This document shows, one piece after another, positions 8,053 to 18,000 of a stretch of DNA of 64,000 nt. The position numbers and the translations under genes are program-made. This DNA comes from Lentilactobacillus otakiensis DSM 19908 = JCM 15040. Its GTDB lineage: Bacteria > Bacillota > Bacilli > Lactobacillales > Lactobacillaceae. Where the stretch lies: assembly GCF_001434145.1 (NCBI RefSeq), contig NZ_AZED01000008.1:124001-188000 (forward strand), given 5' to 3'. How positions within the stretch are numbered: position 1 is the first letter of the stretch; each line of letters begins with the position of its first letter. The notes under the pieces were generated by a model, which was given only the letters and a program-made list of their open reading frames with translations, had not been told where the DNA came from and searched no databases.

Positions 8053-9046
8053 CTACTTTAACAACTGCTTTTGAAACTCCCTTAGTCTTACCTTGTAAGA
8101 ATGGTTCAACTTCGTCCAAATCAAAGACGTTGCTGATGATGGCATCGACGTTCAAGTCACCGCTTTGGAGAAGGGCGATTGAGTCTTCGAATGCGTTAGG
8201 GTTAATAAATGAGCCTTGAACAGTTAATTGCTTTTGGTAAATTTCGTAAGTGTTCATTTCAAAATGATCATCTGGCTTACCAACACCAAACATCAATACT
8301 TGAGCACCCTTACGAGTAGCTTCAACAGCTTGTTGTTGAGTTTGTGGTAATCCAACGGCTTCAATGACAACATCGTAATCTGAAGGTAGCTGGTCACGAG
8401 TGGTGTTGTAAGTGTTGGTAACACCTAATTTTTCACGGTTAAGATCCAACTTTTCGTCGATGATTCCGGCCAAGTCAACTTGATGGACACCATAAGATTG
8501 GAGAATTTGTGCGAATAATTGACCCATGAAGCCATCACCAATAACTAATGCTTTTTGGTATGGAGTCAACTTAAGCAAGTCAATACCATGAACGGCACAT
8601 GAGATTGGTTCGATAACGGCAGCATCCTTCAATGAAACATTGTCAGGAATAGGGTAAACGTTTGTGGCGGGAGCAGTAAAGGATTCTTCCAAGCCACCAT
8701 TACGAGTTACACCAACGGCTGAGAGGTTGTCACAGAGTTCTGGACGACCAGTGTGGCAGTAGAAACATTTGCCACAATAGATGTTAGGGTCAACAGTTAC
8801 TCGATCGCCAACTTTGAAGCCATCAACGTCAGAACCAACTTCGGAAATAACACCTGAGTTTTCGTGACCAAAGACGATTGGAGGAACAGCATCTGCTGAA
8901 CCTGGAAGCCCGTTATAAAGGGCATGGTCAGTACCACAAACACCAGCGTAAGCAGTGTCAACACGGACTTCGTTAGGCTTTACTTCTGGCTTGTCAATGT
9001 CTTGAATTTCCATGTGTTGTTTTCCAGTAAATACGAGTGCTTTCAT
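8045..9046 (-). CDS. Zinc-dependent medium-chain dehydrogenase (polyol/threonine dehydrogenase-like)
   Basis: 333 residues. Catalytic zinc ligands are Cys37 (in GVCGTDH), His61-Glu62 (GHE) and Glu146. Four structural zinc cysteines are Cys91, 94, 97 and 105. A Rossmann motif VIGDGFMG lies near 168-175. This set marks the sorbitol/iditol/arabitol/threonine dehydrogenase branch; the exact alcohol is not clear. It lies downstream of a fructokinase with 73 bases between them, which supports a polyol or fructose route. A 22-bp palindrome of LacI-operator type sits 33 bases before the start codon. The ribosome site is AAAGGAGA. Confidence 0.9.
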   Translation of the reverse strand: MKALVFTGKQHMEIQDIDKPEVKPNEVRVDTAYAGVCGTDHALYNGLPGSADAVPPIVFGHENSGVISEVGSDVDGFKVGDRVTVDPNIYCGKCFYCHTGRPELCDNLSAVGVTRNGGLEESFTAPATNVYPIPDNVSLKDAAVIEPISCAVHGIDLLKLTPYQKALVIGDGFMGQLFAQILQSYGVHQVDLAGIIDEKLDLNREKLGVTNTYNTTRDQLPSDYDVVIEAVGLPQTQQQAVEATRKGAQVLMFGVGKPDDHFEMNTYEIYQKQLTVQGSFINPNAFEDSIALLQSGDLNVDAIISNVFDLDEVEPFLQGKTKGVSKAVVKVGE

Positions 9047-9078
9047 AATATAAATAATCTCCTTTTAATATCCATTCA

Positions 9079-9100
9079 GTTCCGCAAACGTTTGTGGAAC
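9079..9100. promoter_or_regulatory. 22-bp LacI-type operator palindrome
   Basis: GTTCCGCAAACGTTTGTGGAAC: arms GTTCC and CAAAC mirror around the centre with one mismatched pair. The core CAAACGTTTG is the classic LacI/GalR-family operator core. It lies between the fructokinase stop and the dehydrogenase start, so it probably controls the dehydrogenase and membrane-protein pair separately from fructokinase. Confidence 0.7.
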
Positions 9101-9119
9101 CTTCCAAAAAAATAAGTTG

Positions 9120-9995
9120 TTACTTGTTGTATTCTTTCAAAGCTAAAGCAAAATCGCCGACAGTTGCTGAACCATTATCCTTAACCAATGGCATCACGAT
9201 GTATTTATCGAGATCGCCAACGTCAATGTAGTTATTCAGCAATTCATTGAATTGTTCCCGAACTTTCTTCAAGAACGCCTCGCTGACAACGCCACCGCCA
9301 AACACAATCTTAGCCGGGCGCATCATCAAGGTGACCTGAATGGCTGCTTGAGCAACGTAAAATGCCATGATGTCCCAAACGTGATCGGTCATTGGTACGT
9401 CCTGTCCCTTTTTACCAGTGCGAGGCTCGAATGTTGGGCCTGAAACCAAGCCTTCCAAACAATCCCCATGGTAAGGGCAGATTCCCCTAAAGTTCAGGTC
9501 GTCTGGGTGACGCTTCAAACGAACATGTCCCATTTCAGGATGTCCAATGTCACCAACGAAGTTACCATTGATAATTGCACCTGCACCAACACCGGTCCCA
9601 ATGGTGTAATAAACCAACGAATTGATCTTTTCGTTGAACAGGGTTGCCATCACGTATTCGCCGTAAGCGGAGCCGTTAACATCAGTTGTCCAACTAATTG
9701 GGATATCGAAATCCTCTTTAATTCGACCTACAAAGTTTGTATTGGCCCAGCCTTTTTTCGGGGTATTAGTAATGTACCCATACTTAGGCGAGTTCTTACG
9801 GAGCTCAATCGGTCCAAACGAAGAAATTGAGATTGCCTTGAGATCCTTAAACTGTTTGAAGTAATCAACAGTCTTTTGCAGGGTCTCCTTTGGAGTGGTC
9901 GTAGGGAACTGCGTCCGATCCAAGATTCGGTAATCCTCGTTACCAACAGCACATACGAACTTTGTACCACCGGCTTCAACACTACCTAATAACAT
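9120..9995 (-). CDS. Fructokinase, ROK family
   Basis: 291 residues. An N-terminal nucleotide-binding start (GSVEAGGTKFVCAVG), a fructokinase-type substrate segment (SSFGPIELRKNSPKYG), the IGTGVGAGAI phosphate loop and the ROK zinc motif (GHPEMGH followed by CPYHGDCLEGL) are all present. It phosphorylates fructose to fructose 6-phosphate with ATP. It has its own promoter with TTGCAC-17-TATATT and an AAGGTGGTGAG ribosome site. It is divergent from the maltose operon and upstream of the polyol-type dehydrogenase, which fits polyol to fructose to fructose 6-phosphate. Confidence 0.92.
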   Translation of the reverse strand: MLLGSVEAGGTKFVCAVGNEDYRILDRTQFPTTTPKETLQKTVDYFKQFKDLKAISISSFGPIELRKNSPKYGYITNTPKKGWANTNFVGRIKEDFDIPISWTTDVNGSAYGEYVMATLFNEKINSLVYYTIGTGVGAGAIINGNFVGDIGHPEMGHVRLKRHPDDLNFRGICPYHGDCLEGLVSGPTFEPRTGKKGQDVPMTDHVWDIMAFYVAQAAIQVTLMMRPAKIVFGGGVVSEAFLKKVREQFNELLNNYIDVGDLDKYIVMPLVKDNGSATVGDFALALKEYNK

Positions 9996-10053
9996 GTAAA
10001 TCTCACCACCTTATGAAGTTGTAATCCATCAAGTTACTTGTGAATGCTTGTTC

Positions 10054-10082
10054 AATATAAAACATTTTTGATTGAAGTGCAA
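10054..10082 (-). promoter_or_regulatory. Promoter of the fructokinase gene
   Basis: TTGCAC (10077-10082), 17-base spacer, TATATT (10054-10059), about 50 bases before the start codon. Confidence 0.8.
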
Positions 10083-10111
10083 TGAAAAGGTGTAAATAAT
10101 TTACATGATGC

Positions 10112-10165
10112 ATTTTCATATTATCAGTGAGGTCTAGACCACGTCCGTTATCACTGACTGAAAAT
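10112..10165. promoter_or_regulatory. Long inverted repeat with GGTCTAGACC centre-left
   Basis: ATTTTCA and TCAGTGA (10112-10130) pair with TCACTGA and TGAAAAT (10151-10165). Between them lies the perfect palindrome GGTCTAGACC (10131-10140), like the core of NagR/HutC-type GntR operators (TGGTCTAGACCA). The element sits between the divergent fructokinase and maltose genes in a 415-base spacer. It may be an operator, a small hairpin, or both. Confidence 0.4.
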
Positions 10166-10317
10166 TAGTAAAAAACTTTTTTTCGCTCCAAATGATGAGA
10201 TCAGAAGAATCATCATTTGATTGTATCTGAAAGCTTTATTAAAACTGATTTATCACAGAAGTAACCGGTATCACAATATTTATCACGCATTAAGGATAAA
10301 AATGCTCAATTAATTTC

Positions 10318-10376
10318 ATGCAACCGTTTGCAATAAATAAATAAACGTGCCATAATACAAAATGTAAACGCTATTA
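10318..10376 (+). promoter_or_regulatory. Catabolite-controlled promoter of the maltose operon
   Basis: ATGCAACCGTTTGCA (10318-10332) fits the cre consensus WTGNAANCGNWNNCW at every position and overlaps the -35 box TTGCAA (10328-10333). After 17 bases comes CATAAT (10351-10356). A second near-cre ATGTAAACGCTATTA (10362-10376, one mismatch) covers the start point. Repression by CcpA is the natural reading; a MalR-type LacI protein could bind the same palindrome. Confidence 0.75.
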
Positions 10377-10410
10377 TTAATGCTATGTTTTTGAATTGGA
10401 GGAATATGAA

Positions 10411-11769
10411 ATGGATGAACAAAGTAGCGCAGCAGCGACCAAGAAGTCTGGATTGCCCAAACTTCCGGCCAGTACCATTTGGATGATTAACTTTGGCTTC
10501 TTGGGTGTGCAGATCGCATTTACCCTGCAAAGCTCGCAAATGAGCCGGATCTTCCAAACCATTGGGGCAGATCCCAACAAGTTGGGTTGGTTCTTTATTT
10601 TGCCACCACTTGCCGGCTTAATCGTTCAACCAATTATTGGTTATTATTCAGATAGAACTTGGGCACCTAAGCTGGGCGGTCGTCGTCTTCCTTACTTGGC
10701 CTTAGGAACGTTAATTGCAATTATTGTCATGTGTCTGCTGCCTAATTCGGGTAGTTTTGGCTTCGGGTACGCTTCGATCACCGCATTGGTATTTGGCGCT
10801 GTGACCGTTGCCTTGTTGGATGTTTCGTCAAATATCGCCATGCAGCCATTCAAGATGATGGTCGGCGATATGGTTAATGATGATCAAAAGAGTTATGCAT
10901 ACGGGATTCAAAGCTTCTTATCAAATGGTGGTGCGGTTATCGCGGCTATCTTCCCATTTATCTTCACCGCATTTGGGGTTGCCAACACCGCTGAAAAAGG
11001 GGTTGTTCCTCAATCAGTTGTGGTTTCCTTCTATGTTGGTGCCGCAATTCTGTTACTTACCAGTTTGCTGACAATCTTCAAGGTTCATGAATATGATCCT
11101 AAGACTTATGCAAAATACCACGGCATCACTGAAGAAGCCAACTCAACTGGTGGTAACTGGTGGTCATTGCTGAAAAAAGCGCCAAAAGTATTCTGGACAG
11201 TTACCTTGGTGCAATTCTTCTGCTGGATTTCATTCCAATACCTTTGGACATATTCAGCTGGTGCCATCGCCAGCAACGTTTGGAACACTACTAACGCTAC
11301 TTCTGCAGGCTATCAGGCTGCCGGTAACTGGTATGGTGTCCTCGCTGCCGTTCAATCAATTGCCGCAGTTGTTTGGTCATACGTATTAGCTAAAATGCCT
11401 AACAATCACCACAAGTTATGGTACTCAATCAGCTTGGCACTCGGTGCTGCCGGCTTTATCTCAGTATTCTTCGTTCACACCCAATACATTTTGATCTTGT
11501 CATTCACTTTAGTTGGAATGGCATGGGCATCCATGAACACTTACCCATTAACAATGGTTACCAATGCATTGTCTGGTGAACATATGGGAACTTATCTTGG
11601 ATTGTTCAACGGTTCAATCTGCCTGCCACAAATCGTCGCATCACTTGCCAGCTTTGGCTTGTTCCCAATGCTGGGTAACGCACAGCCAAACATGTTCCTG
11701 TTAGCAGGTGTCATCATGGCACTTGGTGCAGCCTCAGTTGGATTTATCAAAGAAACTTACAAAGCTTAG
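10411..11769 (+). CDS. Maltose/oligosaccharide MFS permease
   Basis: 452 residues from ATG 10411 with GGAGGA upstream (the frame opens 15 bases earlier at a TTG that is part of that site). Twelve membrane segments; loop 2-3 has IIGYYSDRTW and LGGRRLPY, as in SLC45-like sugar:proton symporters and LAB maltose permeases. It ends 15 bases before maltose phosphorylase, so the pair forms one operon. It likely imports maltose with protons without phosphorylating it, supplying the phosphorylase directly. Confidence 0.88.
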   Translation: MDEQSSAAATKKSGLPKLPASTIWMINFGFLGVQIAFTLQSSQMSRIFQTIGADPNKLGWFFILPPLAGLIVQPIIGYYSDRTWAPKLGGRRLPYLALGTLIAIIVMCLLPNSGSFGFGYASITALVFGAVTVALLDVSSNIAMQPFKMMVGDMVNDDQKSYAYGIQSFLSNGGAVIAAIFPFIFTAFGVANTAEKGVVPQSVVVSFYVGAAILLLTSLLTIFKVHEYDPKTYAKYHGITEEANSTGGNWWSLLKKAPKVFWTVTLVQFFCWISFQYLWTYSAGAIASNVWNTTNATSAGYQAAGNWYGVLAAVQSIAAVVWSYVLAKMPNNHHKLWYSISLALGAAGFISVFFVHTQYILILSFTLVGMAWASMNTYPLTMVTNALSGEHMGTYLGLFNGSICLPQIVASLASFGLFPMLGNAQPNMFLLAGVIMALGAASVGFIKETYKA

Positions 11770-11784
11770 AAAGGACGTTTATTT

Positions 11785-14043
11785 ATGAAAAGAACTTTTG
11801 AAGTAGCGCCTTGGAATATTGTCACCCACGACTTTAAACCAGAAGACAAGCGCCTCCAGGAATCCATGACCAGTCTTGGTAATGGCTATATGGGGATGCG
11901 CGGTTTCTTCGAGGAGGATTACAGCGGCGACACACTTAACGGGATTTATCTCGGTGGTGTCTGGTATCCAGACAAGACCCGGGTTGGCTGGTGGAAAAAT
12001 GGCTATCCTGACTACTTTGGTAAAGTTGTCAATGCTGTTAATTTCATCAAAATGGCCGTTAAGATTAATGGGGAAGCCATCGATCTTGCCAAAGATCAAT
12101 TCAGTGATTTTGAATTAAACCTTGATATGAAAAGGGCCGTATTGACCCGCTCGTTCACTGTGACGAAGGGCGATGCAAAGGTTGCTGTTAAATTCGAACG
12201 TTTCTTGAGTGTTGCTCAGCAGGAATTATCGGTTCAACGCCTTTCTGTTAAAAACGTCGGTTCAAGCAAAGTGGATTTGGTGATCGATTCGGCCATCGAC
12301 GGCGATGTTAAGAATGAAGATTCCAACTATGATGAACGTTTCTGGGAAATTCTCTCAACTGAACAGGGCACGGATTCAGGGAATGTTCTCGCTGAAACCA
12401 CCCCGAACCCATTTGGGACACCTCGCTTTACTTCAGGGATGGAAATGCGTCACGTCACTAATTTGAAAGCGGAAAAAGTTGCCCAGCCTAATGAAAAAGA
12501 AGTTGTTAACCAGTTCACAGGCGAATTAGCGCCTAATGAATCTGCCCAACTCGAAAAACGGGTCATTGTGGTCACTTCACGTGATTACGATACCCAAGAT
12601 GCGTTGACTGATGCAATGCACCAATTAAGTGACAAGGTTGCAGGCCAATCATACGATGAACTGTTTGATGCCCATGAAAAGATCTGGGCTGACCGTTGGA
12701 ATAAATCGGATATCGAGATTGATGGTGATACCGAAGCTCAGCAAGGCATTCGTTTCAATCTGTTTGAACTCTTCTCAACCTATTATGGTGAAGATTCACG
12801 GTTGAATATCGGGCCTAAAGGGTTCACTGGTGAGAAGTACGGTGGTGCAACCTACTGGGACACTGAAGCCTTCGCGGTTCCAGTATATTTGGGAATTACT
12901 GATCCAAAAGTGACCCGTAACCTGTTGATGTATCGATACAAACAGTTGGATGGTGCCTATCATAATGCTAAGCAACAGGGGCTCAAAGGTGCCTTGTTCC
13001 CAATGGTGACCTTTGATGGGATTGAGTGTCATAACGAATGGGAAATCACCTTCGAAGAAATTCATCGGAATGGTGACATTGCCTTCGCGATTTACAATTA
13101 CACTCGATACACCGGTGATACTTCATATGTCTTAAATGAAGGGTCTAAAGTTTTAACTGAGATTTCACGTTTCTGGGCTGACCGGGTTCACTACAGTCAA
13201 CGCAACCAGAACTACCAGATTCATGGTGTGACTGGCCCCGATGAGTACGAGAACAACGTTGATAATAACTGGTACACCAACATTTTGGCTCAATGGACTT
13301 TGAAATACACCTTGGAAATTCTCAAGGAAGTTTCACCTGAACAAACCAAGAAATTGAGCGTCAGCGAAGATGAAAAGAAGCACTGGCAAGACATTGTCGA
13401 CAATATGTATCTGCCATACGACAAGGATCTGAATATCTTTGTTCAACACGACGGCTTCCTCGACAAGGATCTTAAGCCGGTTTCAGAAATTCCTGCAGAT
13501 CAATTACCATTGAACCAGAACTGGTCATGGGACAAAATTTTGCGCTCTCCTTACATCAAGCAGGGCGATGTGCTCCAAGGAATCTGGGACTTCATTGATG
13601 ATTTCACGCCTGAGGAGAAGAAATCTAACTTTGATTTCTATGAACAATACACTGTTCATGAATCAAGCTTGTCACCCGCAATTTACTCCGTACTGGCTGC
13701 CGACCTTCACTATGAAGAAAAAGCGGTCGAATTATATGAACGGACTGCTCGGCTTGACCTGGACAACTACAACAACGATACCGTTGACGGCCTGCATATC
13801 ACTGCCATGACCGGTGGCTGGATTGCCGTTGTCCAAGGATTCGCTGGCATGCGGGTTCGTAATGGCGAGTTGCACTATGCACCATTCCTGCCGAAGAAAT
13901 GGTCACACTATTCGTTTAGGCAAGTCTTCCGCGATCGTCTGATTGAAGTTGACGTTGACAAAGATGGTTCACATTTCAAATTAATTAGTGGCGACCCAAT
14001 CACGATTGATGTGGCTGGAAAACCTGTTGAATTAGCTAAGTAA
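11785..14043 (+). CDS. mapA: Maltose phosphorylase, GH65
   Basis: 752 residues, the length of the L. brevis enzyme. Maltose plus phosphate yields glucose and beta-glucose 1-phosphate in the cytosol, saving one ATP. The general acid lies in GVTGPDEYEN, and by direct count is Glu487, the same number as in L. brevis. Other GH65 marks are SLGNGYMGMRGFFEE near the N-terminus, WDTEAF and FDGIECHNEWE. A kojibiose or trehalose phosphorylase is less likely given these close matches. Beta-phosphoglucomutase, usually next to it, is absent from this window. Confidence 0.93.
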   Translation: MKRTFEVAPWNIVTHDFKPEDKRLQESMTSLGNGYMGMRGFFEEDYSGDTLNGIYLGGVWYPDKTRVGWWKNGYPDYFGKVVNAVNFIKMAVKINGEAIDLAKDQFSDFELNLDMKRAVLTRSFTVTKGDAKVAVKFERFLSVAQQELSVQRLSVKNVGSSKVDLVIDSAIDGDVKNEDSNYDERFWEILSTEQGTDSGNVLAETTPNPFGTPRFTSGMEMRHVTNLKAEKVAQPNEKEVVNQFTGELAPNESAQLEKRVIVVTSRDYDTQDALTDAMHQLSDKVAGQSYDELFDAHEKIWADRWNKSDIEIDGDTEAQQGIRFNLFELFSTYYGEDSRLNIGPKGFTGEKYGGATYWDTEAFAVPVYLGITDPKVTRNLLMYRYKQLDGAYHNAKQQGLKGALFPMVTFDGIECHNEWEITFEEIHRNGDIAFAIYNYTRYTGDTSYVLNEGSKVLTEISRFWADRVHYSQRNQNYQIHGVTGPDEYENNVDNNWYTNILAQWTLKYTLEILKEVSPEQTKKLSVSEDEKKHWQDIVDNMYLPYDKDLNIFVQHDGFLDKDLKPVSEIPADQLPLNQNWSWDKILRSPYIKQGDVLQGIWDFIDDFTPEEKKSNFDFYEQYTVHESSLSPAIYSVLAADLHYEEKAVELYERTARLDLDNYNNDTVDGLHITAMTGGWIAVVQGFAGMRVRNGELHYAPFLPKKWSHYSFRQVFRDRLIEVDVDKDGSHFKLISGDPITIDVAGKPVELAK

Positions 14044-14059
14044 ATGACTGTTTTGAAGA

Positions 14060-14092
14060 AATCGAGAGTTGCTAAATGCTCTCGATTTTTTG
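14060..14092 (+). terminator. Terminator of the maltose operon
   Basis: ATCGAGAG, 10-base loop, CTCTCGAT then TTTTT. Confidence 0.88.
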
Positions 14093-14255
14093 TTGTTATT
14101 TTTTACAATAACCATGCTGTAACAGGCTTTAGCGCACTAAATGTTGCGATTCAAAATAGTTGACCATAGCTACAAATCGCGTAATACTAGTGGTGGAATG
14201 AAAAACATAAGCGCAATACTATCATGCACAATCTATTATGAGATGAGGGTTAACT

Positions 14256-14906
14256 ATGACATTAAAAGTAGGTGTAATTGGTGCTACCGGAATGGCCGGC
14301 AGCGAGATTACCAAGGAGGCCATTCGTCGTGGCTTTGAAGTAACCGCATTTGTTCGCAATGGTGAAAAAGCCAAGGACATGTTTGGTGACCAAGCTCATC
14401 TGGTTGTTAAAGATGCTTTTGAAATTCAACACGCAGATATTCAAAATCTGGACGTGGTTGTTGATGCATTTGCGACTCATGATTCGACAAAGGCCAATCA
14501 GCACGTCGATTTGGCTGCGCGACTGATTGAATTTGCCAAGAATGCCGAGAAGCCACGGCTATTCTTCATTTTAGGTGCAGGTAGTTTGGAAACGGGCAAC
14601 GGTCAACGTTTGATCGATAAGCTCGAAAAGATGCCAAATAATGAATCGTTTATCGAAATTCCTCGCCATCAGTTTGAGGAATATAAGATGTTGACGGATG
14701 CGACAGATGTTAATTGGGTTGCGGTTTCTCCAAGTGCAACGTTTAAACCTGGGGATGCAACTGAATATGTGCTTGGCCACAATGCTCTGCTGACAAATGC
14801 TGAGGGCAAATCAGAAATCACAGCCGGTACCATGGCTAAAGTGATTAATGATGAGATTGAGCATCCGGCGCACCATAATGAGCGATTTACGGCGGTGGAT
14901 AAGTAA
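14256..14906 (+). CDS. NAD(P)-binding atypical SDR / NmrA-like protein
   Basis: 216 residues. The N-terminus KVGVIGATGMAGSEITKEA is an NAD(P)-binding GxxGxxG motif as in the atypical SDR group of small Rossmann proteins (YwnB/YhfK-like). No Tyr-x3-Lys catalytic pair is evident, so it may be a redox sensor, epimerase or reductase of unknown substrate. The start has GATGAGGG upstream. Single gene. A similar but shorter Rossmann protein is at 60440. Confidence 0.85.
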   Translation: MTLKVGVIGATGMAGSEITKEAIRRGFEVTAFVRNGEKAKDMFGDQAHLVVKDAFEIQHADIQNLDVVVDAFATHDSTKANQHVDLAARLIEFAKNAEKPRLFFILGAGSLETGNGQRLIDKLEKMPNNESFIEIPRHQFEEYKMLTDATDVNWVAVSPSATFKPGDATEYVLGHNALLTNAEGKSEITAGTMAKVINDEIEHPAHHNERFTAVDK

Positions 14907-15010
14907 CTTTACCAAAATTTAGGACATTATTAAGGCTGTTTTAAGTTAAACGGTCTATATTTATCTAGTTAACATAAGCGCGATAACTAGTTTGAATTGG
15001 GGGGAGCAGT

Positions 15011-18000
15011 ATGAAAAAGACGAAGTTGGCTGCAGCAGTATTGACGGCAACTTTAGTAATTGGAACGGGGGTTGTCAGTACGGGGAGCATAATGCTCACA
15101 CCGACTCAGGCGCACGCAGCTGACACTGCTCAGCCCAATAATCAAACAGACTTTAAATGGTCTTATAATGATGCAAATGATACAGCTACCATCACCGGCA
15201 TGAACATATGGGCCGGTCAGGGTAATAATTCTTCCACCGTTGTGATCCCTGATACGGTAACTAATGATGGAAAAACTTATAAGGTAACTGAGATCGGGGA
15301 AAATGCTTTTTCATTTCAAGATAATATGACCAGTGTTACATTACCAAAATATTTGACAGCAATTGACAAGAACGCATTTGGCTCGCTTCAACATCTGACA
15401 AATGTTGATTTCTCACAGGCAACCAGTTTGAAGACCATTGGCGATAACGCATTTCAAGGTCTTAAACAGACTTCTCCAATTGTGCTGCCAGACTCAGTCA
15501 CATCAATTGGCGCATATGCATTCGTGTATGGGGCGACAAGTGAGGTAACATTGGGCAAAAATACTCAAGAGATTGGCACAAGTGCATTTTCTGTAATGGA
15601 TAATTTGGATAAAGTGAACTTTAACTCCAACCTGGTAACAATTGGTTCTCGGGCGTTTGCTAATAATAAAATCTTGGCAAATATCGATCTTTCACCTGCA
15701 ACCAGTTTGACAACCATTAAGGATGGCGCTTTCGCATACTCTGCCTTAGATTCAACGATCACTCTTCCGAAATCTCTTGAAACAATCGGCACACAGGCTT
15801 TTGCCGGGAACAAAATAACTGGTGTTACCTTCGATGAAGCACTCAAAACGATTGATACATCAGCCTTTGCATACAACAAGATTGATGGCACAGTTACTAT
15901 TCCTAAAAGTACCACAAGCGTTGGGATACAAGCATTTGTCGGCAATCTGATTACAAAGGTGAATGTTTCGGGCAATTCAGCCGTCGGAACAGATGCCTTT
16001 TCTCAAAACCAAATTAGCCAAATTGCGAATCCAAGTGGTTCCTTGTCAGCACATGGGGCAATTGGCCAATCAGTGACAATTACGGCTCAACAACCCACAC
16101 TTTCAATCAATGATTTATTTACAATTAATACGAATGGTAAGACAAATATGGATATTGATATTTCCAATCTTACTGATGGTGTTACGTATGACAAAACTAG
16201 TGGGAAATTTAGTATTCCTGCTGGTGTTAAACAGTTTAGCTTTAGTTGGACATTACAGAGCAATGGCAACACCATCTATTCTGGTAGTTACACCGTTTTT
16301 CGGGAAATTCCAAAATTCGACGCAGTTTCATCTACCATTTATATTGGAGACACATGGAAGCCGGCGGATAATTACAGAGGCCAAGACTTGGATAAGCTGA
16401 CAGTCACGGTTAAAGACGCAAGCGGCAATACAATTCCAACAGTCAACACAACTAAAGCCGGCAACTATTTTGTGACTTATTCGTACGGAAATGATTCTAC
16501 GACTATCATTGTTACAGTTGCGAAGAGATCCGCAACATATAGCCTTAATGGTATTCAGACGGTGGCTTACAATGGTCAGACCCAACAACCGACTTTAAGT
16601 AATTACAGCGTCAATTTAAGTGCTGGCGGCTCGTATACTTTGCAGTCCGGAGACATTGCTGTAAAAAATAATGCGGCAACTCCAGGGACTTACGAAGTGT
16701 ATTTAACACAAGCTGGAATAGATCATATTAACTCTCAATTTGGAAACACCTACGAGCTTACTCAAGGATCTAGTTCGGCTTCGTTCATCATTACTGATGC
16801 TGCCACTGGTACCTTGAGTGGTGGTTCAAAGACCTATGATGGTAAATCGGCCAGCTCAAGCTATACACAGCCTAAATTTACTGCAACCGATAGTACCGGA
16901 AAAACAATTGGAACAATGGATTTATCGGCTGGTGACTATCGATTTGAAACCGATGGCAGTAACGCGGGCAGCTACAAGATCAAATTAACCACTGCTGGGA
17001 TAAAGGCGATTAAAGCAAAGTATCCCAACTATACGTTTAATGATTTGGATACAGTTGAAGCCACTTATACCATTACACCTGCAACAGGTGCCATTATAAC
17101 TTTGGAGGGTGGCTCGAAGATCTATGATGGCTTTAATGTTAGTCACGATACCTACTTCACCCCATCATTGACTATTACTGATGCCAATGGAAAGTCCATC
17201 GCGACCATTGTCTTACAAGCTGGCCAATACGACGTCAAAAATGATGACTCTGCGGTGGGGTTATATGAAATCACCGTAAATCCTAATGAGATTAAGAAAA
17301 TCCAGAACCAGTATTCTAATTATGATCTGTCTGGACTGAGCACAATAAGTTCGGAATATATTATTTTGGCTAAAAAACAAGTTTCATACACAATACAAGG
17401 TTCACACAGTATTGGGTACGACGGTCAAACTCATAAACCATCTGCTAGTGACTATACAATTACGATGACCGATGGCAAACAAGTCAAACTGCAAGACTCT
17501 GATCTTACAATCACTGGCCATGACAATGGCGTTTCGGATGTCGGTAATTATTCCGTTGACTTGAGTGAGGCTGGTAAAACAAGAATTGGTAATCTTCTAG
17601 GTAGCGATTTTACATTAGTCGGTGGCTCGTCTACTGCGACTTTCAACATTACGAAACAAAAGGCCACGGCTTCTCTAACCAGCGGCAGTAAAGTCTATGA
17701 TGGTAAGAAAGTCAGCGCAAGCAATTATCAACCAACGCTGACAGTGCGAGATGCCAAGGGTTCTACGAAGGCGACAATTAAGTTATCGTCGGGACAATAC
17801 AATATCAGCAATGACAGCTCAGCAGTTGGTACGTATGAAATTACGCTATCTTCCGCTGAGATCAAAGCACTTGAAGAAAAATATAGTAATTACGACATTG
17901 ATTTCAATGCAGTGAAGGCATCCTTTACCATCACATCACAAAATATCCCGGATAATCATGGTGGTGGCAGTTCGGTTACACCAAGCACACCATCGACGCC

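Noticed and set aside
15565-15975. 136-codon minus-strand ORF inside the LRR surface protein gene
   Set aside because: It is a shadow of a repetitive reading frame with no ribosome site and an odd composition. The plus-strand frame has a signal peptide and clear domains.
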